Source: Alviniconcha marisindica (taxonomy: Eukaryota; Mollusca; Gastropoda; Provannidae). From it: DNA of 64,000 bases. The first letter of the stretch is position 1; each line of letters opens with the position of its first letter. The stretch spans positions 2,459,501-2,523,500 of the forward strand of contig JABMCL010001116.1 of NCBI GenBank assembly GCA_018857735.1, given 5' to 3'. This document shows, piece by piece, positions 38,522 to 52,145 of this stretch. Made by a program: the position numbers and the translations under genes. The notes under the pieces were generated by a model that had not been told where the DNA came from, made no database searches, and saw only the letters and a list, made by a program, of their open reading frames with translations.

Positions 38522-41500
38522 CCCACCACACACACATTTATATACAGAGAAACATGCACACACACACACACACACACAAACACCATTAACCCAGCACAGC
38601 CTAATCTGGCACACAAAGAAATCAGTCAAATCCATTCCACTTGTAATTGTATACTTGAGCAATACTACAGTATGACACAGGGTATCAGCAATTCTGTTTT
38701 ATGTCTTCTTGTACTAAACCTTCGGGTGGAGTCGACACAGCCACAGCTGAACGGAGATTGAGGGAGGGGAGGTAATTAAAGCTTAACACATTACATACTG
38801 TGGAACAAGTCCCTCATTCTTTGCTGATGCGCTTGCCTCACCAGTGGAACGCGCCTCTCGATTCGCGAGCTCTATTTTGGGTGTCTTGGTAAACACAGCC
38901 AAACTGAAACCGGTTTTGAGACAAAGCTCCTTCTGATTAAGGGAGAGAACTCTTGTCACTGCCTATACTTTGGATCCATGTGTGAAACGGAGAAAACGCA
39001 ATGGCCAGCCATGGAAATGTCATCCAGATGTACTTGATCAAATTTTCATGGACAAAGATAGTGAATGTGAAACTGATGACTCTGATGATGGAAGGCAGCC
39101 CGATTCAGACCAAAATGAGGAGGAGAGTGACACTTTGTGGGGGAAAGTGGCAACAAAACTGCAATGCTAGCTCAAGATGTGAGCTTAGTGAATTTTGTTA
39201 CCAGTACATTTTGCTCCTCTTGGCCCCAAAAGTACTTGGGCCAGGGGAAGTAACTCACTCAGAATTACTAGGTAGGAAAATTGTTAAGGAATTTGATACA
39301 GTCAGCTTTAAAAGTTTGAAAAATGAGAGTTAAAAACAGAGCAAAAATCATGCTGTTGTGCCCATGGGAGATAACAGCTAGTGCCATGGGATGAAACAAT
39401 TCTGCTTCAAAGGCTGTTGCAAGTGGTATGCTGGTAGAACTTAAAAGTAAACGATGATGATGATAATTTATACAATGCCTAGCAAACCCACTTCCACCAA
39501 TCCCCAACCTTCCTTGGTTCCAACCTTTTCTGACGACCAACCCTCCTTGGTCTACCAACCCTCCTTGGTCTACCCACTCTGCCTGGTCCAGCCCACAAAC
39601 CCTCCTTGGTCAACAACTCTGCCTGGTCCAGCCCACAAACCCTCCCTGGTCTACCCACTCTGCCTGGTCCAGCCCACAAACCCTCCTTGGTCTACTCACA
39701 CTGCTTGGTCCACCCCACAAACCCTCCTTGGTCTACCCACTCTGCTTGGTCCACCCCACAAACCTTCCTTGGTCTACCCACTCTGCCTGGTCCACCCCAC
39801 AAACCCTCCTTGGTCTACCAACTCTGCCTGGTCCACCCCACAAACCCTCCTTGGTCTACTCACACTGCTTGGTCCACGGAACAAACCCTCCTTGGTCTAC
39901 CCACACTGCTTGGTCCACCCCCAAAACCATCCTTGGTCTACCCACTCTGCCTGGTCCACCCCCAAAACCCTCCTTGGTCTACCAACTCTGCTTGGTCCAC
40001 CCCCAAAACCCTCCTTGGTCTACCAACTCTGCTTGGTCCACCCCACAAACCCTCTTTGGTTTACCCACTCTGTCTGGTCCACCCCACAAACCCTCCTTGG
40101 TCTACCCACTCTGCCTTGTCCACCCCGAAAACCCTCCTTGGTCTACCAACTCTGCTTGGTACCCAAACCCTCTTTGGTCTACCAACTCTGCTTGGTCCAC
40201 CCCCAAAACTGTGCTTGGACCAATAACCCTCCCTTGTCTACAACCACCCCGTTCCACTCCCAAGTCTACCAACCCTTGGCCTACCAAGTCTCCCTCATCT
40301 ACCAACCCTCTTTGGTGTGGTACACAACCCCCCCGGTCTGTCGCAACTTCAGCAACTTTGACAAAGGTCGTTGAAAGGAAAGAACAAGCACTCACCTCAT
40401 CAATGCAAGAATCTTCAATGACGCTAGCATCACAGGACAGAATGCCGTGCGTGGCCATCACAAACACCTTATACGCTCCTCGGTCTTTTAAAATTGCTGC
40501 CACTTTCACAAAGGATTCGACATCATCAATCATGTCATCCTGAAACACGGTTGAAGCTCTAGTCTCATTTATCTTGCTTCAGCAAACTCTTCTCTTGGCA
40601 ATTCAAACCTCAGAACAACAGGTGAGTTAATGTGTAAAGACTATCAATGTAACATGCACTGCACCTGATATTGTACTTACAGCCACAAGTGCCATTATAA
40701 AAGTGTACATTAATAACTAAGCTTGCAAATGTAAACAATTTCTACAGGCCCCAAGTCCCAGTCAAAATGCATGTATGCAAACTTACACATAATCTATGTA
40801 ACCTCCTTGTCAGCACCCCTCTGCCTTTGTTTTCCCATGTGCTTTTGCTTTTCATCTTGCATCAAGCATTTTTAGATGAAAGGCTGTGAACCGCCACCCC
40901 AACCTATCCCTCTATTTGAGTCTGACTCCACTTGCCACAATGACTACAATTCACCCTCCAACATCTCCAACTATGCTGAGCGGTGTTTAACCTAGCCCTC
41001 TGCTTGAGCCCAACTCCACTTACCACAATGATTGCAGTTCGCCCTTCGTTCAACATCTCCAACCACACTGAGTGGTGTTTAACCTATTCCTCTACTCGAG
41101 TTCGACTCTGCTTACCACAATGATTGCAATTCGCCCTCCAACATCTCCAACCACGCTGAGCGGCGGCTTTTCTTTGGGCTTTGGGGCTGAAATAACAACA
41201 CTCTCCAAATCAGACAGCCAACAAAACAATATCAAACAATACAGAAACAGAAAACAAAATCTTGGTGCATGGTAAAACATAGTGTCATGATAGTGAAACA
41301 AATTTTTTGCAACCCATGAATCACTCTCATTACAGTTGCACATAGTGCTGTAAAATGATCCAACAAGCCACTGAAAATTAATCAGTAAGTGTTTGAGACA
41401 AAACCACAAAAGATCACAACTCTGAAATGACACCAAGAAACCCAACGCACTGCATGCAGGGTAAACTATTCTGCACTCAAACAAGGAAAATGCACATTAT

Positions 41501-42091
41501 AACTGTAACTTCACACTTTTGCGCTCATCCGTCCAGAATCTGCACTACAGTGAGCACTGCAGTTGTTTGCCACTCTAGCAGACCTCAAGCACTGCAGCTG
41601 GGTTGACCTGCGGAACTGTCAATACTCACAGTCAACTAATCATTGCTGAATCACTGCCAGCACAGCGTGTGACCACCACTGTGAGAACTAATCTAGTGAG
41701 ACAGCATTCCGTGAAGACTGTGAGCCATGCTTCAATAATACCAGTCATGAAATCTGGGGTACACTGAAAACTGTGAGAAACATTTAATCTATGCTTCATT
41801 ACCAGTCATGAAATCCGGGCTCAAGCAAGGAGCGCTCAAAGAGCAAAAAACACGGCTGGTAAACATCCCCTACATGTTGACTATTTATGACTGCCATATG
41901 CTTTCCCAGAACTCTTCTTCCACCTCCTTTCTGGCTTTTTGCATGCTAATAGTTCACACCAAACATATCTAAACTCGGCCCCCTCCCCCTTCTAACTGAA
42001 TTTCAATAACTATAAAAATGCACATATTATAAACTAAAAACAAAAACAGACACAGTTTTTAGCTGTAATATTCATATATATAATATATATA

Positions 42092-42140
<49 letters not shown>

Positions 42141-45100
42141 TAGTTGGGGATTTTTTTTTAGTTGACATTAGAGATAATACCTTCTTTTTTTATTTTAAGC
42201 AGAAAGAATTAGAGACATGTTGTTTTTTGAAAGCAGAAAACTGATGATAAAACCCCCGTTAAAAAGTGATGTTTTGCTAACAGTAACATTTACAGAAGTG
42301 CTGTCAGCAAAAAAAAGACAGAAAAACAAAACAAAAAGAAACTATGAATGCAACAAAATTAGCAGAAGACAAGTCTGGTGATAAGCAAATGCACAGGGAA
42401 TGTTGTTAAACTACAAAAAGCCTAAATAGTATATGACACACAAAAGAAAAGCAGCTATAGAAATAATAGCAATATGTGATTCAAAAAGTGTACACAATAT
42501 ATCCAATTTGTTCAAAGACTAAATGTTAAAATCAGTCTGACACATTAGGCTTAACTGTCAAGCATGTTCTATGCTTGGCTGTGCACTGACCTTAAATGCC
42601 AAGTTTTCCATTTTCAGGATAGCCTACAGCATCATCATCAACACTGTCAGTGTTACCATGCAACTGTCCATTCCTTCTACATTACGTCTTTGTCATTTAA
42701 GCTGCATGCTGATAAAACCAAGCAGTGAACCAGCCATCACATGTATGCTAGAGCCAAAGTCTGGCACACTGGTGCCTAGGGTATAAAACTCCCTACAACC
42801 TTTACTTTCCCTGCATGCCTAGGGTATAAAACTCCCTACAACCTTCACTTTCTCTGCATATCTAGGGTATAAAACTCCCTACAACCTTCACTTTCCCTGC
42901 ATATGTATGGTATAAAACTCCCTACAACCTTCACTTTCCCTGCATACCTAGGGTATAAAACTCCCTACAACCTTTACTTTCCCCGCATACCTAGGGTATA
43001 AAACTCCCTACAACCTTCACTTTCCCTGCATACCTAGGGTATAAAACTCCCTACAACCTTCACTTTCCCTGCATACCTAGGGTATAAAACTCCATACAAC
43101 CTTCACTTTCCCTGCATACCTAGGGTATAAAACTCCATACAACCTTCACTTTCCCTGCATACCTTGGGTATAAAACTCCCTACAACCTTCACTTTCCCTG
43201 CAACTGTGACACTCCTAAGGAAAATAACAGAACTGGTGTGACACACAAACCAAATGTGGCAAATGGATCTGAAACTGTATCCTAAAAAACAGCACAGAAA
43301 AGGGGAGGAAAGAGAGCAAGAGAGTAAGGCTGCAAACTGAGATTCCTCAATTCACCCACCTGTTCAGGCTTCACCCCAACATTTTAATTCCCTACATCCT
43401 TTAGTAAGTAAACATGGTGCTTAACATCCACAGAAACCATAAGGCTTATTGGGGACAGGGAGAAGGGGGTATGGAGGTGGGGTATGAAAGCTTTTCTACC
43501 CTCACCATTGGCGATAAAAATCAGTTACCTATCCCTCACCATGGGCAATAAAAATCAATTACCTATCCCTCACCATGGGCAATAAAAATCAATTACCTAT
43601 GCCTCACCATGGGCGATAAAAATCAATTACCTATCCCCCACCATCACCATGGGTGGTAAAAAATCAATTACCTATCCCTCACCATGGGCGGTAAAAAATC
43701 AATTACCTATTCCTCACCATGGGCGGTAAAAAGTCAATTACCTATCCCACACCATGGGCAATACAAATTGATTACCTATCAACTTTGGGTCCATACATTT
43801 ATTTGCCAGACCACACATCTGGTGTGGTAAGTAAGTAACTTGGTGTTTTACACCCAGTCAACCAGTGCGGTTATATCAGGGTGAGGTCTGGTGTGGTGAT
43901 CAGCTCGCTGCTTGGCTTTATTAACATGCTGCTAGAATTACCAGAGATCTGGTGTGGTGATCAGCTCGCTGCCTGGCTTTAGTAACATGCTGCTAGAATT
44001 ACCATGAGGGAATGTGCAGGAAGCGTTTGTATGATGGCTTCATTATTAATAACTGTTGGCTGCTGTGAATCTGGAATTTGGCCTCAAAGTCCAACTATGC
44101 GGACAGTTTGTAACGTTAACACAATGAAAAGCATGATACAACTGGAGAAAACAACAACTTGTGTTGTAAAAACAAAGCTCAAGAAGTTGTTGAATGATAT
44201 GTTATTAAATGCGCATAAAATTGTATAGTACATCTGTTTCATGTGCAGCACAATTCTATTTTGTACACATGTTCATACATTACACCTCACTCTTCAAATC
44301 GCCCTGATATAACCGTACCGGTTGACTGGGCATAAAACACCAACTTACTTACTTACTTCGCTCTTCAAGTTCTTCTAAGTTTGTCCTTTTCAGTCATGAA
44401 AATGGCCAGTGGAAACACACAACACAGAGAAACTGTACCAAATCAGGGCCCATAATTATGTATGATGAGCAAATAAAGTTAAAGGTGGACATTCACAAAC
44501 CCCAATTTGCTTGAATCTGTAAGTCTGGTTCTCCTTTCAAATGCGCAAGTCACTGTTAGCCTAAGAAATAGCTCCTTGCTTTTGTTTATTTTTAGATCAG
44601 GGTAGTCCCTTGTTTTCCCAACAATGCAATGCATGTGATGTTGGAAACTCAAAACCGACTGGACACCAAGTTCAATAAAAGTTCACTTGATTGTATCAGA
44701 CGACACTTATCAGTTACCCAATGACCCCTTCTCATTCAATTTTTATGTCTCCTTTCCGCTGTGTTATGATGCGTCTTGATGCATGAATCCAAACTTTCTT
44801 GAATAATTTGTGGTCTTCAGTGGTACATGGGACAGCATAGGTCCATGCACGTGTTTGTTTCCTCCTTAATATTAACCTCTGTCAGTAACAGCAGCATCAG
44901 AGCTGCCATTTTTAGATGGTGTGCAGGCAGCTTAAACATAGACTAATCAGTCTGTAAACTTAAACACATATATATAGGCCAGTTGGATAGGCCTATTCGT
45001 GCTCTAAAAATGCCATTTTTTTTCTATGTCGTCACTATTTAGAACTACAGAAGATAAACATGATATGGGGGGAGGGGGGGGGGGGGGGCTATCCGCTCCT

Positions 45101-48100
45101 CATACATATGGGCCCAAATACAAAGCCCATGATTATTTGTCAATGGAAAAAACAGAAACCCAAAAGCTGCATACATTAACATTAGATTTTTTACACATAC
45201 TTAAAATATTCATATTTTAAGTATGAAAATGGATGCAGCATAAATGTATAGAAATAAAGACAGAAGAAGAAAACAAAGCACCAAATTAATGGCTCTTAAA
45301 AGTAAATAAAAATAAACTTAAGACAGGGAAGAGTTAAGGAATTGATACAGGAGCACACATGTAGCCATCACAGAAAAACAGAAGAGTGTTAACCCCCAAG
45401 TTCCAACAGGGTACTGAGACAGTCAAGTAATCACATACACAAGTGTACACATACACACATGTATGCATGCATTCACACGCACACACACACACACATGTAT
45501 GCACACACACACACACACACATGAGCATGTGTGTATGCAAGCATACAAATAACAAATATGCACACATACACATGTGCATGCATTTGTGTATTCACACAAA
45601 TACATGTGCACACGCACACACACATAGTGTACAGCTAAATAAGTAGCTGGTACAGTGGTAGCAGCTGTCTCAAGAAGCAGTTGTAAACAAGCAGTGATAA
45701 CTGATGGTTGTTCGGCGACTCTCAGTACAGTATCATTGCTACCCTATGTATGTTCACAGCCACTCTTTACCTTCAGCTGTCCAAGAATCTGTGCAAAAAG
45801 AGAGCAGTTCACTGAGTTCACTGCTTTGTTCAATTAACAACAGGAAGAGCAAACACTCAGATGACTCACACCCAACATCAGAAAACCCTCTGGCTTTATA
45901 GTTTTATCATTCTCCAAGGACTCTGAGAACAGGTCTTGCTTGAACATCGTCAGACAAGTTAGTTAGTTAGTTAGTAACTGCATTTGAACGTTCTGTCCAC
46001 AGAAGCACAGGGCCACTTCAGGCAATCAAACTCAGTCATAAGCAAATGCACACTTTAAAACCTCTCCTATAAACCCTCTTTTAAGCCAGTCCACAAGATC
46101 AATCTATACACAAACATACAACAAAACACAGTTTTACACATACAAATATCAAACACAAATATCTGAAGAGTTAGTCCCTTCAATATTACCCCTGTTAAAA
46201 GAGAGCACATAAGGCTGGTATCACTGGCCATTCAGTCTAATTTATCAATACCAGATTGGACAGTAACAATGACAAATCAAAAAACATTGCATCAGTGCAC
46301 AATGCACCAGTGCCATATGGCAGCAAGAAATCTTCACAAAACAAAGTCTGAGAATTTTCTGGAAAAAAGTCAAGAGAATGGACAATTAGCAAAAAAAATC
46401 CAAGACTTTTTAAAAAGGGCACGATTACTTGGCAGAAAAACAAGACAGGAGATAGGAAAGAGGAATCAAATGACAGCCCTGAGAGTTCAGACAATGAAGA
46501 CATCAGACAATCATCAGAGAAAACATTAATAAACATGGGGTATGCTGGAGTAGGAAATGTGATACTAGTTATTGCCATTACTAGTACATGCTGCAAGTAC
46601 TGTTACTGATATTGACTAATACTATTACTAGTTTGCCATGATGTGATCCTGTATCGCTGACAGGTCATTAAGATCCAATTCCTAATTAACTATTTAACTT
46701 TTACTAGTACTTTTACTCACTATCGCCATAGTGCTGGTCATCTCCTTAAGCCCATTCTTAATTGGGCGAATGTTTCTTCGTGAACCTAGCTGGAAGTATT
46801 CGGCGAAGCTAGTTGGTTCTTAATGGGGCAAACTTTTCTTCGCGAACCTAGTTGGAAGTATTTGTCAAAGCTATATTCGGGGTCCAAAAAGCTCCACTCA
46901 ACATGTTCTGGGAACATTCGCCCTATTTGACGATCATTGCCTCTGATTGGCTGAGAGCAGAGCTCTCCTGTGGATGAAGAAAAATAAAAATAAAAATGGA
47001 TGACGGTGTCGCTAGGTTCTCCACTCGCTTTGGAGGGAATTTATTTATTTGTTGACTTGTGGGAGGCGCAGCCTTGTCTCGGAGACCCAGAATGAGATAG
47101 TAATTAGTTGAATTACCCTGTAAGGGATGATGAAAGTATATACTGACTTAACTTTTGCCTACATTTTTGATCATGCTGTCAGCTGCGCGCGCATCTGCCG
47201 CAAGTTCGGGCCGAAGCTTGCATCTCATTACAAGCCAGTTGAGAACGAAGTAAAGTTTGGACTGTCCGAACCATGTTCGGCGAACTAAAAGTTCAATTAA
47301 GAAATGAATCATAGTTCGTCGAACTGTCCGAAGTATGTTTGGCGAACAAACATTCGCCCAGTTAAGAATGGGCTTTAGATAAACAAAAATGTTAAAAGTA
47401 TTATGTCAGTTATCTCCCCTGCCAGAAATAGGATAATAATTATATAGTTACTTGAGAGTTTACACTTAATCTGCTAACATTAAAAGTATAGTCACTGAGA
47501 AAGTTTTAAAGGTCTGATGTGACTGAAATAAGCTCAAGCTCACTGAAATTGGCACAGCGAAAGTGACGTGGATACCTAAATGCTCAATAAATAACCCCAA
47601 AATACACAGATTGACATCAGTGAGCCAACATGGCCTAGCAGTAAGGCGCCAGGCTGGTAAGTAGAAGGACCTGTTTGATTCCACTTTGGCTCTCCTCTTG
47701 CTTCAAAAGTTGTGGTCTGTGGATAGTCTCATGATTTTTCCCTCACAATTAATAAAACATTAAAATAGCTTTCGCTGCTGTCCATCGTAATACAGGAGTC
47801 ATTCTGGTGGTGGCCGTGCAGCGTTAGATATAGTCTCTATCTTCCATCACCTCCTGGGATCTTAATACCTCTTCAGAGACAACTCAGCCATACACACGTT
47901 TCACCAAAGACTGAATTCATCACACGCAAAACCTCCAAGAAATATTAATGTTAAGATTGTTGACTTGGCTAGCTGGTCTAATACAGATCATTGCATAGTG
48001 TGAGAGACTCGGTGGCTTTGTTTCAAATGAGTCCAACCCCACCCCCCCAATTTTTTTTAATAATCAGTGATTTATAAAGCAATAAACAACAAAACTACAG

Positions 48101-51100
48101 TTAAAAGAGCTCTGCATACCTGGCAGGATTTCAAGGCTACTAGTGGACGGGTTGGGGCGCAGCTCTGTCTCATGGATGGGAGGAGAATTGCGACCATCGT
48201 CTTCTTCTGACTCGGGTATCCTCTCTTTCCCATGGCCATGTATCACAGCAATGCTAAGCCGCAGTCGCTCTGCATAGGACGTTGCCCGCTTCACCGAGTT
48301 GGGATTTCTGGCCACGATCACAGCATTCCTGTAGTCTGGGATCTGGACAAGCCAAACAATAGAGGAGTGAAGCTGAAAACAATACAACCACCCACAAACT
48401 AGGATTTGGACAGGCCAAACAATAGAGAAGTGACACTGAAAACAATACAACCACTCACAAACTAGGATCTGGACTGGCCAAACAATGGATGATAAGTGAA
48501 GCTGAAAACAAAATAACCACTTACAAAATAGGATCTGGACAGGCCAAACAATGATTAGTGAAACTGAAAACAATACAACCGCTTACAAACTAGGATCTGG
48601 ACTGGCCAAACAATGGATGATAAGCGAAGCTGAAAACAAAATAACCACTCCAAACAATAGAAGCACCAATATAGCAGCATGCCTCTAAGACCAAAAAGCA
48701 AACAGATCCAGCCCCAAAGTGGTCTTCAAAGAGAAGTCCTTGTTATGGAGCGCTTTTAAATCAAAATGTCAAAAACAAGGTTTCTGACGAAAAAAAAGAT
48801 ATCCATGAATAAACGAGAGATGCAGCAGTTTCTAAATAATCAGGGCATTCCATCAGGGGTTCAACTGTTACTGTAAACATAATTACAAACTAAAACAAGC
48901 AAGAAAATCATCATTCTCTACACTCAATAAAAACAAGGCAAACACAAAAGCTGACCATTTCATTATCAGTGGACAAAAATATAAGCACCCTGAACCAGAA
49001 GTGAAGACAAATGTCAGCAAAAGTAAAAACTGGAAACAAACGACTTTGTTTGAAAGGCTCACCGAATCCTGGATGTAGGCAACGAGAAAGGTGGAGGCTC
49101 GAAGGTTGTCTACCGGAACGTGGAAAAAACCTTGCACCTCCTTCTGATGAAGATCCATGGTAATGATATGACTGAAGCCTAAAACAAAATATGATACTAT
49201 CATGAATACTTGTCTGTGCCTGTGTGTGTGTGTGTGTGCATGTATATATGTCTGCATGTACATTTATGTGCATGTGTGTATGTGTGAGAGTTCATGCATA
49301 CTTACATGTGCCTCTGTGCATGTGTGTGTGTATACATGCGTGCATGTGTGTGCAAGCCATTTTAGGACCAACTGCTAACACTGTAACATGCTTGCCAACA
49401 TTGCAAAAACAGCCAAACTTGCACATTGTTATCTCCTCATTATTTTGATTTAAAGCCCAGGATGATGCGAGTGAACACAGAATCTAACCAAACTCTCTTT
49501 ACCACTCAGCCACATCACTTCCTCCTGCTACCCCCCCCAACCACCCCCAATCCTCTTTCCTTCCCCATCCCCCCCCCCCCCCCCCATACTTCCTCCTTCC
49601 TACCCCTACCCCCCCCCTCCCCCCATACTTCCTCCTTCCTTCCCCCTACACCCCCCCCCCTAAATTTCTGCTTTCCTTCCCTTTACATTCTGCCCCCACC
49701 CCCATTTCTCCTCCCCCCCCAATTTTTTCCCCCTTTCCTTCCCTTTACATTCTGCCCCCCTCCACCTTTTTTCCTCCTTCCTTCCCCTACAACTACATCC
49801 ACCCCCTACCCCCATTCCTTCCCCATTATTTCCACCCATCCCCCATCTTTACCCCTATACCCCCCCCCCCCCCATTTCCTCCTCCCCCATATTTCCTCCT
49901 TTCTTCCCCCACTCACCTGCTCTGCTGATCATTGTGGCCAGCAGCTTGCAGACTATAGAGCCTCGTTTCCTCATCTTGCATTGTCTGGAGTAAGGCAGGT
50001 AGGGAATAACGCCCACAATGTTGCGTGCCGAGCTGGTCTTGGCTGCATAGGCCACGATAAGCAACTCCATGATGTCATTGTTGACGTCCCTGTTAAAAAA
50101 AATACAAAAACGTGCACAAAGCCAAAGGTCACTGACTCTAAGCAGTGCATACTAATACTATTCAACTAGTCAGTCTTACCACCTATACTTTCTGTCAAGC
50201 ACAGTCTGATTCATCTCTGCAGTCCACAAATCTCGCAGTTAGTAATTCACTCATCACTGATTTCAAGTGACTAATCAGTCTTACCACATGTACTTTCTGT
50301 CAAGCAGACAGACTGATTCATCTCTGCAGTCCACAAATCTCACAGTTAGTAATTCACTCACCACTGATTTCAAGTGACTAATCAGTCTTACCACATGTAC
50401 CTTCTGTCAAGCAGACAGTCTGATTCATTCTTGCAGTCCACAAATCTTGCAGTTAGTAATTCACTCATCACTGACTTCAAGTAAGTATGCCAGGTAGAGT
50501 TAAAATTACATAATCAAAGTTTCATACAGTAATACACAAACCACAAAATATGTGTACAAAAGGTACATTTTTATAAACATGTGTGCTCATAAGGGCTGCA
50601 TTCCTGCAAACAAAATCTGCATAAAGGACTGTACTTACTTTGTGCCAGTCTGTATAATGTAGACATCCTTCCCTCGAATGGACTCTTTGATTTCCACTGT
50701 TGTCTCTGAAATTGCATTTGGAACAAAAGGGTTAACAACTTGTTGCTACAGTACCATGGATGAAACGTGAACACTTTGACTTAGGTTTCAACTAAAAAAG
50801 CATCACTATCAGTGTATCATTGTATCAGTATCACATACATGATACCTTAAGCTCACATGCAAATTATTGTCAGTTAATCCAAAATACATTTATATATATA
50901 GTTAATTACTATTTGTTGTACAACACAGCATTCATTATTTACAGCAACTTGGTCAATTATTCTGATAAGCAAATCATACAAATCCTTCTTTTTTCCCCTT
51001 TTTTCGGGGGGTGGGCGGGGGGTGGGGGTGGGGGAGCAATATACATCATAGTCACAGTTCATACACATACAGTATAAGTAGTGGTAGTAATTGGATTTTA

Positions 51101-52087
51101 ATGTCCTGTCAACCACACAGGGTCACCTTAGGACAGTCAAACTCTACAAGTACAAAACCAATCACTTCATGAACATAAAACATACATACACAAACATCAG
51201 ACACAAATTTTCGAAGAGTTAGTCCCTTCAATATTATCCCTGTTAAAAGAGCACATAAGGCTAGGACATGCTGGTATCATCGACCATTGTGTCTAATTTA
51301 TTGATACAAGGTTAAAGAAAAGCATAAAAAAGGAATGGACAGACACAATATAATTTACTTTTTACTTTTTATGTAAATGCAAAATGGCAAATACCAGTGC
51401 CATATGGCAACAAGCTGCACATACCACATACCAGCTATCATCTCCAAGCTGCTCAACAAGAGCCATACAAAAAAGCCTAACCCTTAACGAAACATATTTG
51501 AGAGTTTTCTGGAAAAAAAGTCAGGAGAATGGACCATTAACAGAAAATGACAAAACAGAAAGAGCAAGAGGACTAGGCAGAAAAAACAAGAGAAGAGTTT
51601 GGAAAGGGGAATCAAATGACAGCCCTAAGATTCCAGACAGGATGGGGACATCAGACGTCCCCAGCCTCCCTTCGGGGGACATACAGTTAACAGTATAAAT
51701 GTTTACTTCTTCCATGGTATTACTATTAGTACTATAGTACTTCAGCAGTCAGTACAAGGACTGCAGGGAGGACAGCATTACTGTTTAGTGCCTATGGGTT
51801 ACTTAAAGCCTGAGAGAACAACAGAAAAGAAACTAAAATGTCTAGCAGGGGGGTGGAGGGGCTGAGATGAGGAGGTTTGGCAAACTTGTGACAAAGGTAC
51901 CATGGGAACCTGTACTGCTGTAGAGAAGGGGCTACACTACAGCTGTCTCAGTATTTCCTGGGGGTCATTTCACTTCCAGTTTCCCACAGTCATAGTTTAT
52001 GGGAAGAATCTTGACCACCTGTGCTCAGTCCAGCTGGAGAACTTGGTGAAACACTGGTTACATCCCCATCTGGATTGTGTGCGTGTG

Positions 52088-52145
<58 letters not shown>

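Noticed and set aside
39454..40374. Overlapping long plus-strand ORFs (306, 271 and 206 codons)
   Set aside because: They are readings of a ~41-base minisatellite in three frames; the repeat lacks stop codons in all of them and no domain or splice evidence exists.
42774..43780. CRISPR-like arrays
   Set aside because: Direct repeats without unique spacers, in a eukaryotic intron; these are minisatellites.
49426..50169. 247-codon plus-strand Pro/Phe/Leu-rich ORF
   Set aside because: It reads through a C/T-rich low-complexity tract and antisense to PRPSAP exon 4.
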